NCBI GenBank assembly: GCA_043228905.1
Contig: JBHGNT010000002.1
Coordinates: 19,468,001-19,532,000, forward strand
From: Azolla caroliniana
Lineage: Eukaryota; Polypodiophyta
DNA length: 64,000 nucleotides
Direction of reading: 5' to 3'
The position numbers were made by a program, and so were the translations under genes. A model generated the notes under the pieces. That model ran no database searches, had not been told where the DNA came from, and saw only the letters and a list, made by a program, of their open reading frames with translations. Positions 28,616 through 39,117 of this stretch are shown piece after piece (positions within the stretch are counted from its first letter, which is position 1; each line of letters starts with the position of its first letter).

Positions 28616-28917
28616 AATTTCAATTTATGTAAGAAAAGGTCTTTTGGCAAACATGTTTCGCTCTATATGAGCTCATCAATGCTAAAGGCCCGTATACAAA
28701 AATGTGAGAGGCTTATATAGGGAAAGATGCAAGAAGAGTGAAGGGGAGTGGTGGGGATGGATGAGAGGGGATTTGAATGTGTATAAAGGAGGATGTGGGA
28801 GTTAGGGAGGTAGTGAATGTAGAGAGGGATAGCTTAATGAGTTTGATGGTAAGGGATGATTTGGGGATCTATTATATTTAGTTCAAGTAGAATGATAGCA
28901 ATAGTAGTTGTGATGTT

Positions 28918-30900
28918 TTAATGGGGATTTGGGGATCTAATATATTTAGTTTTGACTAGATAAGAATAGAGTGATTTGGACTTGGTCCAACATATGAAAG
29001 GCTTAGGAATGTTTTTTAGTTGGGAATCTAGGCTAAGGTCGGTGTGTAAGTCTTTTAAGAACGAGTGGATACCTAATTTAGGGGAGTTTTTAGAGTACCT
29101 AAGCTTGAATATGGTAGGTGTAAGGGAAGTTTTGTTTTTATGCTTATGGATGAGAGTATTCCTAAGGGAGAAAGGATGTTTATTAAAGGCTTTAAGGATG
29201 AAATTTGGTGGGTAACCTCGGCTAATGAGTCTAAGGAAGAAACGTTTTTTCATTTCTAGGTACCCTATAGGTGTGCTTTCTCTAACTAGGTAGCGTTTTA
29301 ATTCGTTCGAAATAAAATTTTGTTTGACGTGTATAGGATACTCTGAGGACTAGGGAAGATATTGATAGGAATTTAATGGTTTTTGGAAACAATTGAAAGA
29401 GAACTTAGAGTTCTCTAGATTGATCCAAATATCCAAGAAAGGGAGCCTAGTGGGGGATGTATGGATCATAAGTTTAATAGAGTTATTGGTCATAAGGCTA
29501 TAGAAAATGAGGTAGTCTAAGAGTTGGGGTTTCGTACCTGTCCAAACCCCGAATGCATCATCTATGTACCTAGTAAAATAGAAGAGATGGGGTGTGGTTT
29601 GTGAGTTTTCTAGGTGTGATAAGAAAAGGCATGCATAGACAACTGAGAAGTTGCTACCCATGGCTATTCCTTTGATTTGTTGGTATACTTGATTATCGAA
29701 GGTTAGATAGTGATACTCTAGGGTTAGAGCGCTAAGGGTATAGATAAGATTGGTCTTGGCTAAGGAAAATTGGGGAGAGATGATATGGCGAAGTGCTTCG
29801 AGTCCTAACTTAGGGGGGATGTTAGGATAAAGGGATTCTACATCAAAAGAGAAGATGAAACTGTTAGGAGGGGGGGTTAGTTGTTCTAGTTTTTGGATGA
29901 GTGAGTGTGAGTCTTTTAGGTATTGTTTTTGGAGTACTAGGATGGGTAATAGTTGAAAATGTAGCCATTTCGAGGTTTGCTCGAATATCGAGTTATTATA
30001 AGAACAGATGGGTCTAAAGCTAATGGGTGTTTTATGGAGTTTAGGGAGAAAGTAAATGTTAGATACTTGATATCCCTTTACGGGTTTATGGAGTATGTAA
30101 TTAGCTTCGATAAAGGAAAGTGTCCTTAGATTTTTTTGCACTATACTATTTAGGCGATATAAGAGTTCTTCTAATGGAAAATGGGTTACTTTTCTATAGG
30201 TGGTGGTATCCGAGAGGTGGTTTATAGCTTTTTCATAATAGGTATCTTTGTCTAGAACACATACTCCCATGTTCTTATCAGCCGGAAGAACGATAATTTG
30301 GTTGTTTTTCCTAAGGCTCTTAAGGGTTGTGCGAAGGTGAAATGGTGTCCTAATGGGTTTGGGTTTAGGTTGTTGGAGTTTAGACAAAAGGAGGGTTTCA
30401 TGTTTTTTAATAATATTTTCAAGAGGGGGATATTGAGATGGTGGATTCCAGTTAGAATTTGGTAGTTTAAATGGATTAAGGGGGGGTGAGTCCATGTCTC
30501 TAAAGAAATGTTTTAAACGTAAAGATCTACTTAAACTAGCAAATTCTTTAATGATAGTATTAGTGGAAGGTAGAGAGGATGGTGGAATGTATTTGAGTCC
30601 TAAGCTTAGCAATTGTGTTTCATTATTTGTGAGGGGGTGTTTAGATAAATTGTGAATTTTACTTTCTATTCAAAGGGTAGCACTAAGTGGTTTCCAAAAC
30701 TTTTTTCGTGGTCTATTACTATTGGATTTTTTATGGCGTGGGCAGAAGGGGAAAGATGTATTTGTATTACCTAGCCACATAAAAGTGTCTGGGGTGGAGG
30801 TGGTCCTATTAAGAAGATAAAATAGGCATCTACAAGGATGCACGACGTGTCTAAAGTGTTTGTTAACACGCTTAGCACGCCGTGCTAGTCGTTTTTTGGT
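28918..30900 (-). pseudogene. PLE reverse transcriptase with two in-frame stops
   Basis: A single reading frame from about 30900 to 28918, broken by TGA 30670-30672 and TAG 29350-29352. The N-terminal part is basic with a CRC ... CPRH Cys/His pattern (VHPCRCLFYLLN, FPFCPRHKK). Then come PLE hallmarks: NLSKHPLTNNE, LLSLGLKYIPP, VLPADKNMGVCVLDKD, IYFLPKLHKTP and RPICSYNN. The RT catalytic Asp lies in FSFDVESLYPNIP, followed by IKGIAMGSNFS and the YIDDAFGVW box. After the TAG, RFFLRLISRGYPP and PFICWTKSKSLYSYL form the conserved thumb/C-terminus. The enzyme primes on DNA ends or nicks. No nuclease follows the last residues (IRSPNPH). The catalytic residues are intact, so decay is recent or mild. 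Confidence 0.88.
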
Positions 30901-31169
30901 CGGCTAGAAGGTGGGTTCCTATGGTGTGTGGTAGGGGGAGGATTAGTGGAGTGTGGTGTATTTCTATAATGTTTATGATTAGGATAGGAGGGAGGGGTGG
31001 TGTGGTGGGTGAAGGGGGTTTTTATATTAGAGAGGGGATAATAAGAAGGAGGTTTATTAAGATACGAGGAAGGGGTAGAGTATGAATTAGAGGGGGGGGG
31101 TTTCAACAAATGGGGTAAAAAAAAAGTGAGATAAAGGAGGGGGAGGGGTAGTATGTGAATTAGGGGCAA
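30885..31169 (-). pseudogene. PLE low-complexity linker frame
   Basis: A Pro/Ser/His/Thr-rich open frame (about 94 codons) between the upstream PLE frame and the RT. It lies in a different frame from both, next to a 16- to 17-base G run at 31175-31191. Homopolymer slippage probably disconnected once-continuous coding sequence. Confidence 0.45.
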
Positions 31170-31197
31170 AATAGGGGGGGGGGGGGGGGGACATGAG

Positions 31198-32490
31198 TTA
31201 GATTATCGGGAAGTAATGCAGGGGCATGTATGAGATATGGAAATAATTGAGAGGGAGAGGGGAGGGGATGAGGCATTTGTTCATAGAGGCTGCCTCCATA
31301 TGAAGACAAAGGGGGATGTGAGGAGGGAACCGAGAAATGGGAGTAATTAGGGTTCTAAAAACGTGAGAGGTGAGGCTGTTGTGAGCATGGATGAGGGGTT
31401 GGAAGGAGGGGCGGCGCAAATGTGTGTTGGCTGCCTTGCGCAGTCCCAAACAACGCACCATGTAGGGAGGGGGAAGTGTGCACGAGATGGCTGTCCATAC
31501 TCGTTTACAATAGGGGGGGGGGAACGATTGATGAAAGAGGCCACGATCAACCACGGCATGTTGCTGGTTATTGTGCAGTGGATCACGTTTCTGTGATGTC
31601 CAATTATTGTAGGGCGTACCATGTGTACAGCGGAGAAGGGGCGGTGGCGGCGGCGAGAAGTTTTGTTGGCGGCTTTGATTCGTAACAGAGTGTTGAAATT
31701 GTTGTCTTGAAATGTTTGGCAGGTGCGGTTGACGATAGTATGGTGGATGGAGCTCGGGGACGGTGTTAGGAGCCGGAGGACTTATATGAGCGGGGAGATG
31801 ACCGAGGCCTATCGTTGCGAAAGCTTGTGGTGAGCGAGAATGGTGCGGTTCATTATTGGCAAAGTTTGGGTTATGAAAAAGAACTTGAGGCCCTCCATGG
31901 TTGGGATAAGGTTTAAATGCTTGTTTAACCTCATTAGTTGCGGTGTTGCAGGTGAAAAGGAGGTTAGATGCTCGATGACAAGGACGTTGCGCTTGTTTGG
32001 AGTTATTATTGGAGCGGTGGTTTGGGTTAGGGTGAGAGTTAGGAAAAGGGTTAGTGGTATTTTTGGAATTAGAGTTAGTGTTTGGGTTAGACTTAGGTTC
32101 TGGATTAGGGTTTAGGGTAAAGTTTAGATTCTTTTTGGGGTTGGGTGTGGGTGTGTGATTAGAATTTTTATTTAGGTTAATAGTATGGGGGACAGAATTT
32201 TTAGTGTTATTTATCTCGACTTCTACGGGAGCAATGTACGAGGGACTGTCATAAAACATTTCATTATCATTTTCTTCTTCCCCTTCATACATTGTAATGT
32301 CTATATCTCTAATATTAGGGTTTTCATATCTATTTTGTGCTCTTGTTTTATCTCTAAGTTCCGTGGCCGTTCTCTTAAGTGTATCATCAATGTTGTGATT
32401 TAGTGCGAAATCGTCACACATTTTTAGGATTTCAGAGCCGAAATCTTGTAGTAACGTATTAATTGTTTCTTGAAAATTAGCTGACTCAAC
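31198..32490 (-). pseudogene. PLE upstream ORF, Asn/Pro-rich
   Basis: Open from the 5' junction (about 32490) to TAA 31198-31200; the first ATG is at 32421 (407 aa). The start is acidic/helical (ALNHNIDDTLKRTATELRDK). Residues about 76-143 are an Asn-Pro-rich tract (NPNPEP, NPNTNSNS, SHPNPNH) encoded by AACCCTAA-like sequence, including a run resembling the plant telomere repeat at 32104-32125. The rest is Pro/His-rich without a recognised domain. It is in the same frame as the RT. Function unknown; an ORF1-like nucleic-acid-binding role is a guess. Confidence 0.6.
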
Positions 32491-32492
32491 AT

Positions 32493-32998
32493 ATGATGAT
32501 ACATCCTCAAAATGGGAGACGGTTCACGCGCAAAGAGAAGGGGAAGAAGAAGATGTCAGATTATGAAACCGGTAATGATGAGTCAGATCAGAGCGGATCC
32601 GACTCCGGAAAGGAAAATGACGGCTCTTCGGCACCAAAGACCGAACCGGCCAAGAAGGGCCTCAAACCGGGTAACGGTGGGTTACGCCGGTCAACCCGCC
32701 AACAGGAACCTGTTAAGTGGTATGGGTACAATGAGTACATGGCGCATCACTATGCGTACATGACCTAGGTGGTGGAAGTGCGTGAGTCAGAGAGTTACGC
32801 AGAAGCGGCAAGGGATGCAAATTGGCGTGCCGCTATGGAGGAAGAGATGCGGGCACTTGATGCCAACGATACATGGGACCTGGTTGACCCTCCCCATCAC
32901 AGTAAACCGATCGGATGCAAGTGGTTGTACAAGGTAAAGTACAACGCCAACGATTCAATTAACCGGTACAAGGCCCGGTTAGTGGCAAAGGGATACGC
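32493..32998 (+). pseudogene. pol: copia-1 Pol, N-terminal RT part
   Basis: Acidic linker, then LRRSTRQQEPVKWYG and, after an in-frame TAG (32766-32768, CAG or GAG ancestor), the RT start: AAMEEEMRALDANDTWDLVD, IGCKWLYKVKYN and YKARLVAKGYA. It is cut at the codon for Ala by gypsy-2; the frame resumes exactly at 48166 once one copy of ACGC is discounted. Confidence 0.85.
32995..32998. repeat. gypsy-2 target duplication, left (ACGC)
   Basis: ACGC before the left LTR is repeated at 48162-48165. The length of 4 bp is confirmed because only that overlap restores the copia RT frame across the insertion. Confidence 0.85.
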
Positions 32999-33796
32999 TG
33001 TCGAGATATTACGCAAGTGCGTGTGGAAACGAGGCGGGACCGCGGGGGTCTCGAACCAAAGAGCAAGCGAGGGAGGAGAAAGAGAGAGAACCGGCTACGC
33101 AGGACCGGGGATACACAGGGACACGGCCCTTCAGCACGGAGAACGCGAACAGACACCGACACAGACAGATGCGAATGACTAAATATGTATATTAACAAAA
33201 AAAAAAATGGCTAACACGACTACAACCCTCGATGGGGCACAGGTTGGTTACAACCGAACAGGCCGGCGAACAGATGCCGATGCTTGTTCGCTTCGACGCA
33301 CAAAGGGGTAGCAGGTCGGAGGTGCTACCGGAAGCACTCGGGCGTTCCTCGAAACAGCGCGAGCCTCCTCGGAACCCTGCACAGAAAGCTATGGAGCTCA
33401 AGAAGGAAGGAAACAGAGAGAGAAGCGTCCAGAAACGGTCCGACAGCACTTCGTCCTCTCTGCGCGAGATGCCTGCAACAGCTCTTTCCTGCTCCTTATA
33501 TAGGCCGACGAGCAGGCCGTCATGTCAGCTTTATTCCCTGTCCCTTTCGGACAGGGATCCGCTCCGTTCTTCACGCATCCGCGTAGTTACGCCGCCGACT
33601 CGTACAGTTCCTTAGCTCGCGCGCGCGACCGAAAAGACTGTTCGCGCGGTCTTTGTCTCCACTTGTCTTAGGGCCCGTTCCTGCCGATTATCCTCCTAAT
33701 TCGCTTCTATGTACAACTTGGAGCGTGCGCGCGTGAAGAACCGGTTCCCACGCCTTGGTGCGCCGATTCCGCTTATGGACGGTTTTCTTCACGACA
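32999..33796 (-). repeat. gypsy-2 3' LTR (left), 798 bp
   Basis: TGTCGAG...CACGACA ends. It is followed at 33797 by TCCGCCCCCACC, the complement of a polypurine tract, marking it as the 3' LTR of a minus-strand element. Confidence 0.88.
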
Positions 33797-33867
33797 TCCG
33801 CCCCCACCTAACCGCGCATCCTCCGGTATGCGCCAAGAGAGTTGGGACGGAGAAAACCGGCCCGTCT

Positions 33868-36551
33868 TCATTCCTCGCCCGTCGGTTCTTCCTCGCTTTC
33901 GGATCGTTCGTCACTGCTGACTAGGAGAGCCGGGTCTGGCTCGTCGTCGTGTTGCTTCTTGAACGCTTTGATCCGCTTCCCTGCAACCGGTATCGCCATT
34001 CTCGTGCCGTCGAGTTCCGCCAGGTGATATGTCCCGTTGTCATTGGCGCTCCGTACCACGTAAGGCCCGAACCACCTTCGTGCGAACTTCCGTGTAGCTC
34101 GGTGCTGGTTGTCGAGGCTGCTGTCGTAGACGAGCACCCAGTCACCTTCTTCGATTTTCTTCTGTCGGAGCCGGTGCGTTCGGTCGAACCTGGCTTTGTT
34201 CTTTGTCCTCGCCACCCGGAGCTTCTCCGCAGCCAGTTCCACGTCCTCCGGTCTCCGCTCGAGCTGTCATATACGCGCAGCCAACAACTCCTCCCGGCTC
34301 ATCTCGTCCCTCCAGTCGACCGTTGCCCACGAGGAGATCGTCCGTTCCATCGGCATGATCGGCTTCTGGCCGAACATGAGCTCCGTCGGCATGTACCCGG
34401 TTACCGAACTGTGCGTGGTTCGGTCTGCCCACAAAGCATAAGGTAGCAGCCGCGGCCAGTTACCGACTTGGCCTCCGCATGCTCGAACCAGCGCCTTGAC
34501 AATCGGCCCGTGTCTGCGCTCCACCTTTCCATTCGCCTCCGGATTGTACGCAGTGGTGAGCGAGAGCTTGACTCCCAGCCGGTCCAACAGCTCCGCGGCT
34601 TCTTCGGCGTCCAACTCCCCTCGGTCAGCCACGATCTTCCCGACGCATCCGTTCCGGCATATCACGTCCTCGATTAGGAACCGACATACGGCCGTAGTCG
34701 TTTTGTTCCGAAGGGCTCGGCATTCCACCTGGTTCGTCAGATCTTCCCGCGCTAGGACCAGATACCGCATCTGTCCTACTCCCATTGGCATCGTTACCAG
34801 ATCTACCATCCATTTGAAATGGATGGCCGGAGGGTACGTAGGGTGAAGCGCGTCTCGATGTCGGACTATGGAGTGCATCTGACAGCTCTCGCAAGTTGTC
34901 ACGAACCGATGCACGTCCTGGTACTGCCCCGGCCACCAATACTTCCCCTTCAGTTTCTCAAACGTAGCCCATGTTCCACGGTGTCCAGCCCAAGGGCTGT
35001 CGTGGTAGGCCGCTAGCAGCTCCTCCTGATCTTCCTTCATTGCCACCACCCGGAGCGGGACGCCGTTCCTCTTCTTCGGGTGCTTCCACAAGTATCCATC
35101 CCGGAGAAAGAACCGGTACGCTTTCTTCCGGATCCGGTTGGCCTCGTCCTTCGTCCATGACGCATCGGGCGTCATTGTCTTCAAAAACCCACCGATCTGC
35201 AGCCACTCCCCGTCGTACTTGCTCGCGTCGAAGTCGTTAAGCGCCGGAGTGCTTGTTCCGTCGGTTGTTACATACGCAGTCTCGAAGAAGTCCACGCCGA
35301 CCTCTTCGTCCTCCGAAACCATGCCGCCCTCGTCATCGAATCTCGCCCTTGAAAGCATGTCGGCCATGGCGTTGTCTTTCCCGGAAATGTGTCGTATTTC
35401 CGGGTCCAGGGACTTGATGTACGCTATCCACCTGAGCATTGCCAGGTCCGGCGTCGCGCATCCGGAAACCATGCCGAGAATCGGCATGCAATCCGTCTCT
35501 ATGATTACCTCTATCCCGATCAGATAGTCCTTGTCGGCCTTCACCGCCGAAACGATACCCCAGAGTTCGCGTTTAACCTGGGCGTATCCTCGCTGCCGCT
35601 CACTGAGGACCTTCGCGCCGAATCGGATCGGAAACCGATTGCCGTCCTCGTCTTCTTGGTTGACGACCCACCCGATTCCGGTCGGACTCGTGTCAACCGT
35701 TATGTACACTGGGGTGCCCTTCCTGTAGACGGCCTTTCGGAGCGCCGGTGCTGCCGAAAGAGCCTCCTTCAGCTTCTGGACCGACTCCGTGTGCTTGTCT
35801 AGCCATTCGAATCTTCGCCCTTTCTTCAATAATCCGTACAGCGGCTCCGCGACGTGCGCGTAATGCGGGATCCATATGTGGTAGAAGGCGCATGCTCCCA
35901 AGAATCTTCGTACTTCCATGACCGAGCTGCAATCAGGCTTCATCGCGGAGATGGCTTCTACCTTTGCCGGAGACGGTTTCCGGCCATATGGTCCACATAA
36001 ATGTCCGACCACCATGATTTCCGACTGCCCGAAGGCTGACTTCTCCCCCGAGAAGGTGAGCCTCGCATCCTCTAGCCTTTGCAGCACCTTCTCGCAGTCG
36101 TCGACGTGCGTCATCACGAATCGCCGGCATCCGTCCGGCCCGATCGTCTCGTCCTTCTCTTCTACCGGGCATCCCTTGATCGGGATGTCGTCTAGAAACC
36201 GCATGGTGATGTCCGGGATGCAGTCCCTCAGCACCTTGTTCATTGCATTCACCATGTGGGCCACCGAGTTGGTCCCTCCTTGCGGCAGCGTACACATCCG
36301 CACTAGGCCGAGGGGAGTTCGCATCGTCGTAATGTCTCTGCTCTCCACGGCTAGCTGGAACTAGTCGTACCCTGAGTATAGATCACCGACCGAGTAAATC
36401 GACCTTCCGGCGAAGGCCTCCGCGAACTCGTCTATGGTCGGTCCGATCCCTGCGTTCCGAATGGTCACCCTATTGACCGGTTGCAGGTCCTGAATGAAGC
36501 GCAATGATCCGTTTTTCTTTGGTACGGTAAACCATCGGTTTGAATACGGGG
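33868..36551 (-). pseudogene. pol: gypsy-2 RT (C-part), RNase H and integrase
   Basis: One frame from the gypsy-3 junction (36551) to the stop at 33868, with TAG at 36361 (inside GYDxFQL, where gypsy-3 has Gln) and TGA at 34267 (inside ARIxQLERRP). RT: FLDDIPIKG catalytic box, VGHLCGPYGRKPSP, RRFLGACAFYHIW. RNase H: TVDTSPTGIGW, ERQRGYAQVKRELWG, ETDCMPILGM, GKDNAMADMLSR. Integrase: HDSPWAGHRG and CESC finger; DDE in WMVDLVTMP, VADRGELD and NPEANGKVERRH; then YALWADRTTHSSVTGYMP and EEGDWVLVYDSSLDNQH. No chromodomain is seen at the C-terminus. These motifs recall fungal Ty3 elements (memory, not searched). Confidence 0.9.
36546..36551. repeat. gypsy-3 target duplication, left (ACGGGG)
   Basis: ACGGGG is repeated at 44475-44480. 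Only a 6-bp (or 3-bp) overlap restores the gypsy-2 RT frame, giving the SAPYSNRW motif seen in gypsy-3 as SNAPYSNRW. Confidence 0.85.
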
Positions 36552-37646
36552 TGTCGTGGCGTGGCTTGCCTAGAAGCGTAGCGTTGCGTAGACAAATGAA
36601 ATCGTGAAAGTGAGGAAGGAATCACTGGGATTATGGACGGAAGAGACGAAAGAGTAGAGATAGATAAATAGTGATCAACAAGATATGACAATATAGGATA
36701 TAGAATGATATTTGAAGCAATAAAAGAGATTTATAATTATTTGATAAAAGAGTTACAAAATGATTGTGCACATCGTTGAACCTCCGAACTTTGTCTTGCA
36801 AGGTAATCGCTCTTCTCTTTCTTGATCGTAGACCATTACAATCTTCACTTCAATATTTTGATGAAGATAAGGCTCGAACCGCCTCCCTCTTGTTGAGAGT
36901 TGACCACCACGACCGCCAAGCTAGAGCTCTACGTTTATGTTAAACTTCTTCCCTTCTTTCTCTATTTTTATGGTATCTCTTATGAAATACATAATTTGAT
37001 TGATATCTCATACATATCTCCCTTTGATATTCTCTTTCACCATTTAAATAGGTGCCCCCATGCATATGATGCATTGGAGGGTACAAATCATGCATGTAGT
37101 GCATGAAATGCATGTGATGCATGATCGTCATTTGGCGTTCATGTATTACATGTGATGCATGATAAACATCTCGCTCATTTGAGCTTTTATGTATGAAACA
37201 ATATATGCAATAACAATAAACATGAAAACATAATCTTAAAGAGAAAGGGCCTATCCTAATGGTAGGTGTGTCAACTTTGGTGTATGAGGTTGTGGGTTTG
37301 AGTCTCAAAATGCTATTGAATACAACATACAACTTTATTTTTATATCATGAAGCAAATCCTTTATGTAATATAAAGTATATATAAAGTATGTTTTATTTT
37401 ATGTATATTACTAGTATAGAGTAAATGGTAAGATTTGAGAGTCATAGGGTGGGGTTATTGGTTCAAGTCCTCTCTTGTTTGTGTAATATAATATATTTAT
37501 CTATATATATATATTATTTTTCTTTACATATATATAATATTATCATATGTGTTGTTAACATTATATAAAACATTATCAAATGTTATTTTAGTTACGTATT
37601 TATCTTATTGTAGACTTTTAATGTGAAGCTTTCGTACTTCACGACA
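36552..37646 (-). repeat. gypsy-3 3' LTR (left), 1095 bp
   Basis: TGTCGTGGCG...CTTCACGACA. TCCACCCCCTCTAGACC follows, the complement of a GA-rich polypurine tract. Two pol III B-box-like motifs lie inside (37295-37305 GGTTTGAGTCT and 37460-37470 GGTTCAAGTCC). Confidence 0.95.
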
Positions 37647-37686
37647 TCCACCCCCTCTAGACCTGCACATCCTCCGGCATGTGCCA

Positions 37687-39117
37687 CTATCTTTCATCTT
37701 CATGTTGATCTATTTGAGGAGGTTCAAGCTCAAACCTTTTCTTAAATACTTTTATCCTCTTTCCAGCTACCACGTTTAGGATTAGTGTCCCATCCAATTC
37801 ACTAAGCTTATAAGTAAAGTTATCATATACTTTTCTTACTATATAAGGCCCAAACCATCTTTCAGCGAACTTGCGGACGGTGCTATGTTGATTATCTAAA
37901 CTGCTATCATACACGAGCACCCAATCTCCTTCTTCTATTTTCTTAGGTCGAATTCTATGACTTTTATCAAAACGGATTTTATTCTTTAGTCGAGCCTCCT
38001 TCAATCGTTGGGCTGCTATTTCTATATCTTCAGGTCGACGCTCTAATTGTTGAATTCGCAAAGCAAGCAATTCTTCTCTGCTCACCTCTTCTCTCCATGG
38101 AATAGATATCCATGACATAATTGATTCTTCTATCGGCATGATGGGCTTTTGGCCAAGTATCAATTCAGCTGGCATGTATCCTGTTACTGAACTATGAGTT
38201 GTTCGATCCGCCCATAGTGCATAAGGTAGCATGCGTGGCCAATCTCTTATTTTACCTTTACAGCTTTTCACGATCGCCTTAACTATTGGGCTATGTCCTC
38301 TTTCAATCTTTCCATTGACTTCTGGATTATACGCAGTTGTAAGTGATAATTTGACCCCTATTCGGCTGAAGAATTCTCTAGCTTCTTCAGAGTCGAGTTC
38401 TCCTCTATCTGCAATTATTTTACCAACACACCCGTAACGACATATTACATCTTCTAACAAAAATTTACATACAGCTCTAGTTGTTTTTTGTCGTAGTGGT
38501 CTTCCTTCTACTTGGTTTGTAAGGTCTTCTCTTGCTAGTACTAAATATCGCATTTGACCTTCCCCAAGTGGCATTGTCACTAGATCAACCATCCATTTAT
38601 AATGCATTGATGATGAATATGTTGGTTTTAGCTCATCTCGATACCGGATAGTTGAATACCTCTGGCAAACCTCACAGGTTTCCACAAATTTCGTTACATC
38701 TTTATACATATGTGGCCACCAATACTTTTCTTTCAACTTCATAAATGTCGCCCATATGCCTCTATGTCCTGCCCACAAACTATCATGGAATTCATTAATT
38801 AATTTTCTCTTAACGTCATCCTTACAAATGACTCGAAGAGGATTCTCGGTTGGCCTTTTTGGACGCCTCCATAAATGCCCTTCATGTAAAAAAAACTTCA
38901 ATGCTCGTCTTCGAAATTCATTTAATTGTTTCTTTGACCATGATGGGTTGGCTTCTTGAGTCTTTAGAAAATTTCCTATTTCTAACCATTGACCTTCATA
39001 CTCTGTGTCTTTGAACATTATACTTACATAAAACTCATCATGAGGCGTAATAGATTCTTGATGAGCAAATTGATGGCTTGTAGTTGCCCAGTACTTATCT
39101 TCAGTTTGCATCACCTT
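37687..39117 (-). CDS. gypsy-3 integrase region
   Basis: About 476 codons directly after the TAA that ends the RT-RNase H frame, in the same frame and without its own convincing start. Integrase inserts the cDNA copy into chromatin. Visible: HDSLWAGHRG and CEVC zinc finger, DDE residues in WMVDLVTMP, IADRGELDSEEA and NPEVNGKIERGH, YALWADRTTHSSVTGYMPAEL, and a C-terminal GDWVLVYDSSLDNQHSTVRKFAERWFGPY fold. No chromodomain motif is evident. It is expressed only if the TAA is read through or if the TAA is a mutation; both are possible. Confidence 0.88.
   Translation of the reverse strand, partial: KVMQTEDKYWATTSHQFAHQESITPHDEFYVSIMFKDTEYEGQWLEIGNFLKTQEANPSWSKKQLNEFRRRALKFFLHEGHLWRRPKRPTENPLRVICKDDVKRKLINEFHDSLWAGHRGIWATFMKLKEKYWWPHMYKDVTKFVETCEVCQRYSTIRYRDELKPTYSSSMHYKWMVDLVTMPLGEGQMRYLVLAREDLTNQVEGRPLRQKTTRAVCKFLLEDVICRYGCVGKIIADRGELDSEEAREFFSRIGVKLSLTTAYNPEVNGKIERGHSPIVKAIVKSCKGKIRDWPRMLPYALWADRTTHSSVTGYMPAELILGQKPIMPIEESIMSWISIPWREEVSREELLALRIQQLERRPEDIEIAAQRLKEARLKNKIRFDKSHRIRPKKIEEGDWVLVYDSSLDNQHSTVRKFAERWFGPYIVRKVYDNFTYKLSELDGTLILNVVAGKRIKVFKKRFELEPPQIDQHEDER

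Larger units (their letters stand above)
28441..32490 (-). mobile_element. Penelope-like element (PLE), no endonuclease seen, 5'-truncated
   Basis: Minus-strand element between gypsy-1 integrase (ends about 28440) and copia-1 coding sequence (begins about 32491). It contains a Pro/Asn/His-rich upstream frame, a PLE reverse transcriptase and an AT-rich 3' region with a (GA)n run at 28567-28612. No GIY-YIG motif was found before or after the RT, which matches the endonuclease-deficient PLE class reported from rotifers, fungi, stramenopiles and plants. The upstream frame is still open at the 5' junction, suggesting truncation. The coding strand is strongly C-rich and G-poor throughout. Confidence 0.82.

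Noticed and set aside
28441-32490. GIY-YIG endonuclease in the PLE
   Set aside because: No GIY or YIG motif with the right spacing was found in the translated frames before or after the RT.
33192-33615. Open frames within gypsy-2 LTRs (also 47560-47983)
   Set aside because: They are confined to LTR sequence, repeated only because the LTR is, with no protein motif.
36940-37356. 138-codon open frame on the minus strand, also at 43768-44184 and 54029-54445
   Set aside because: It lies wholly inside the gypsy-3 LTRs and is His/Met-rich from GCATG repeats. It recurs because the LTR is repeated, with no recognisable domain.
37240-37480. Possible true tRNA gene in the gypsy-3 LTR
   Set aside because: Only B-box-like and weak A-box-like sequences are present. 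No full cloverleaf could be folded by eye, so it is reported as a finding and not as a tRNA.
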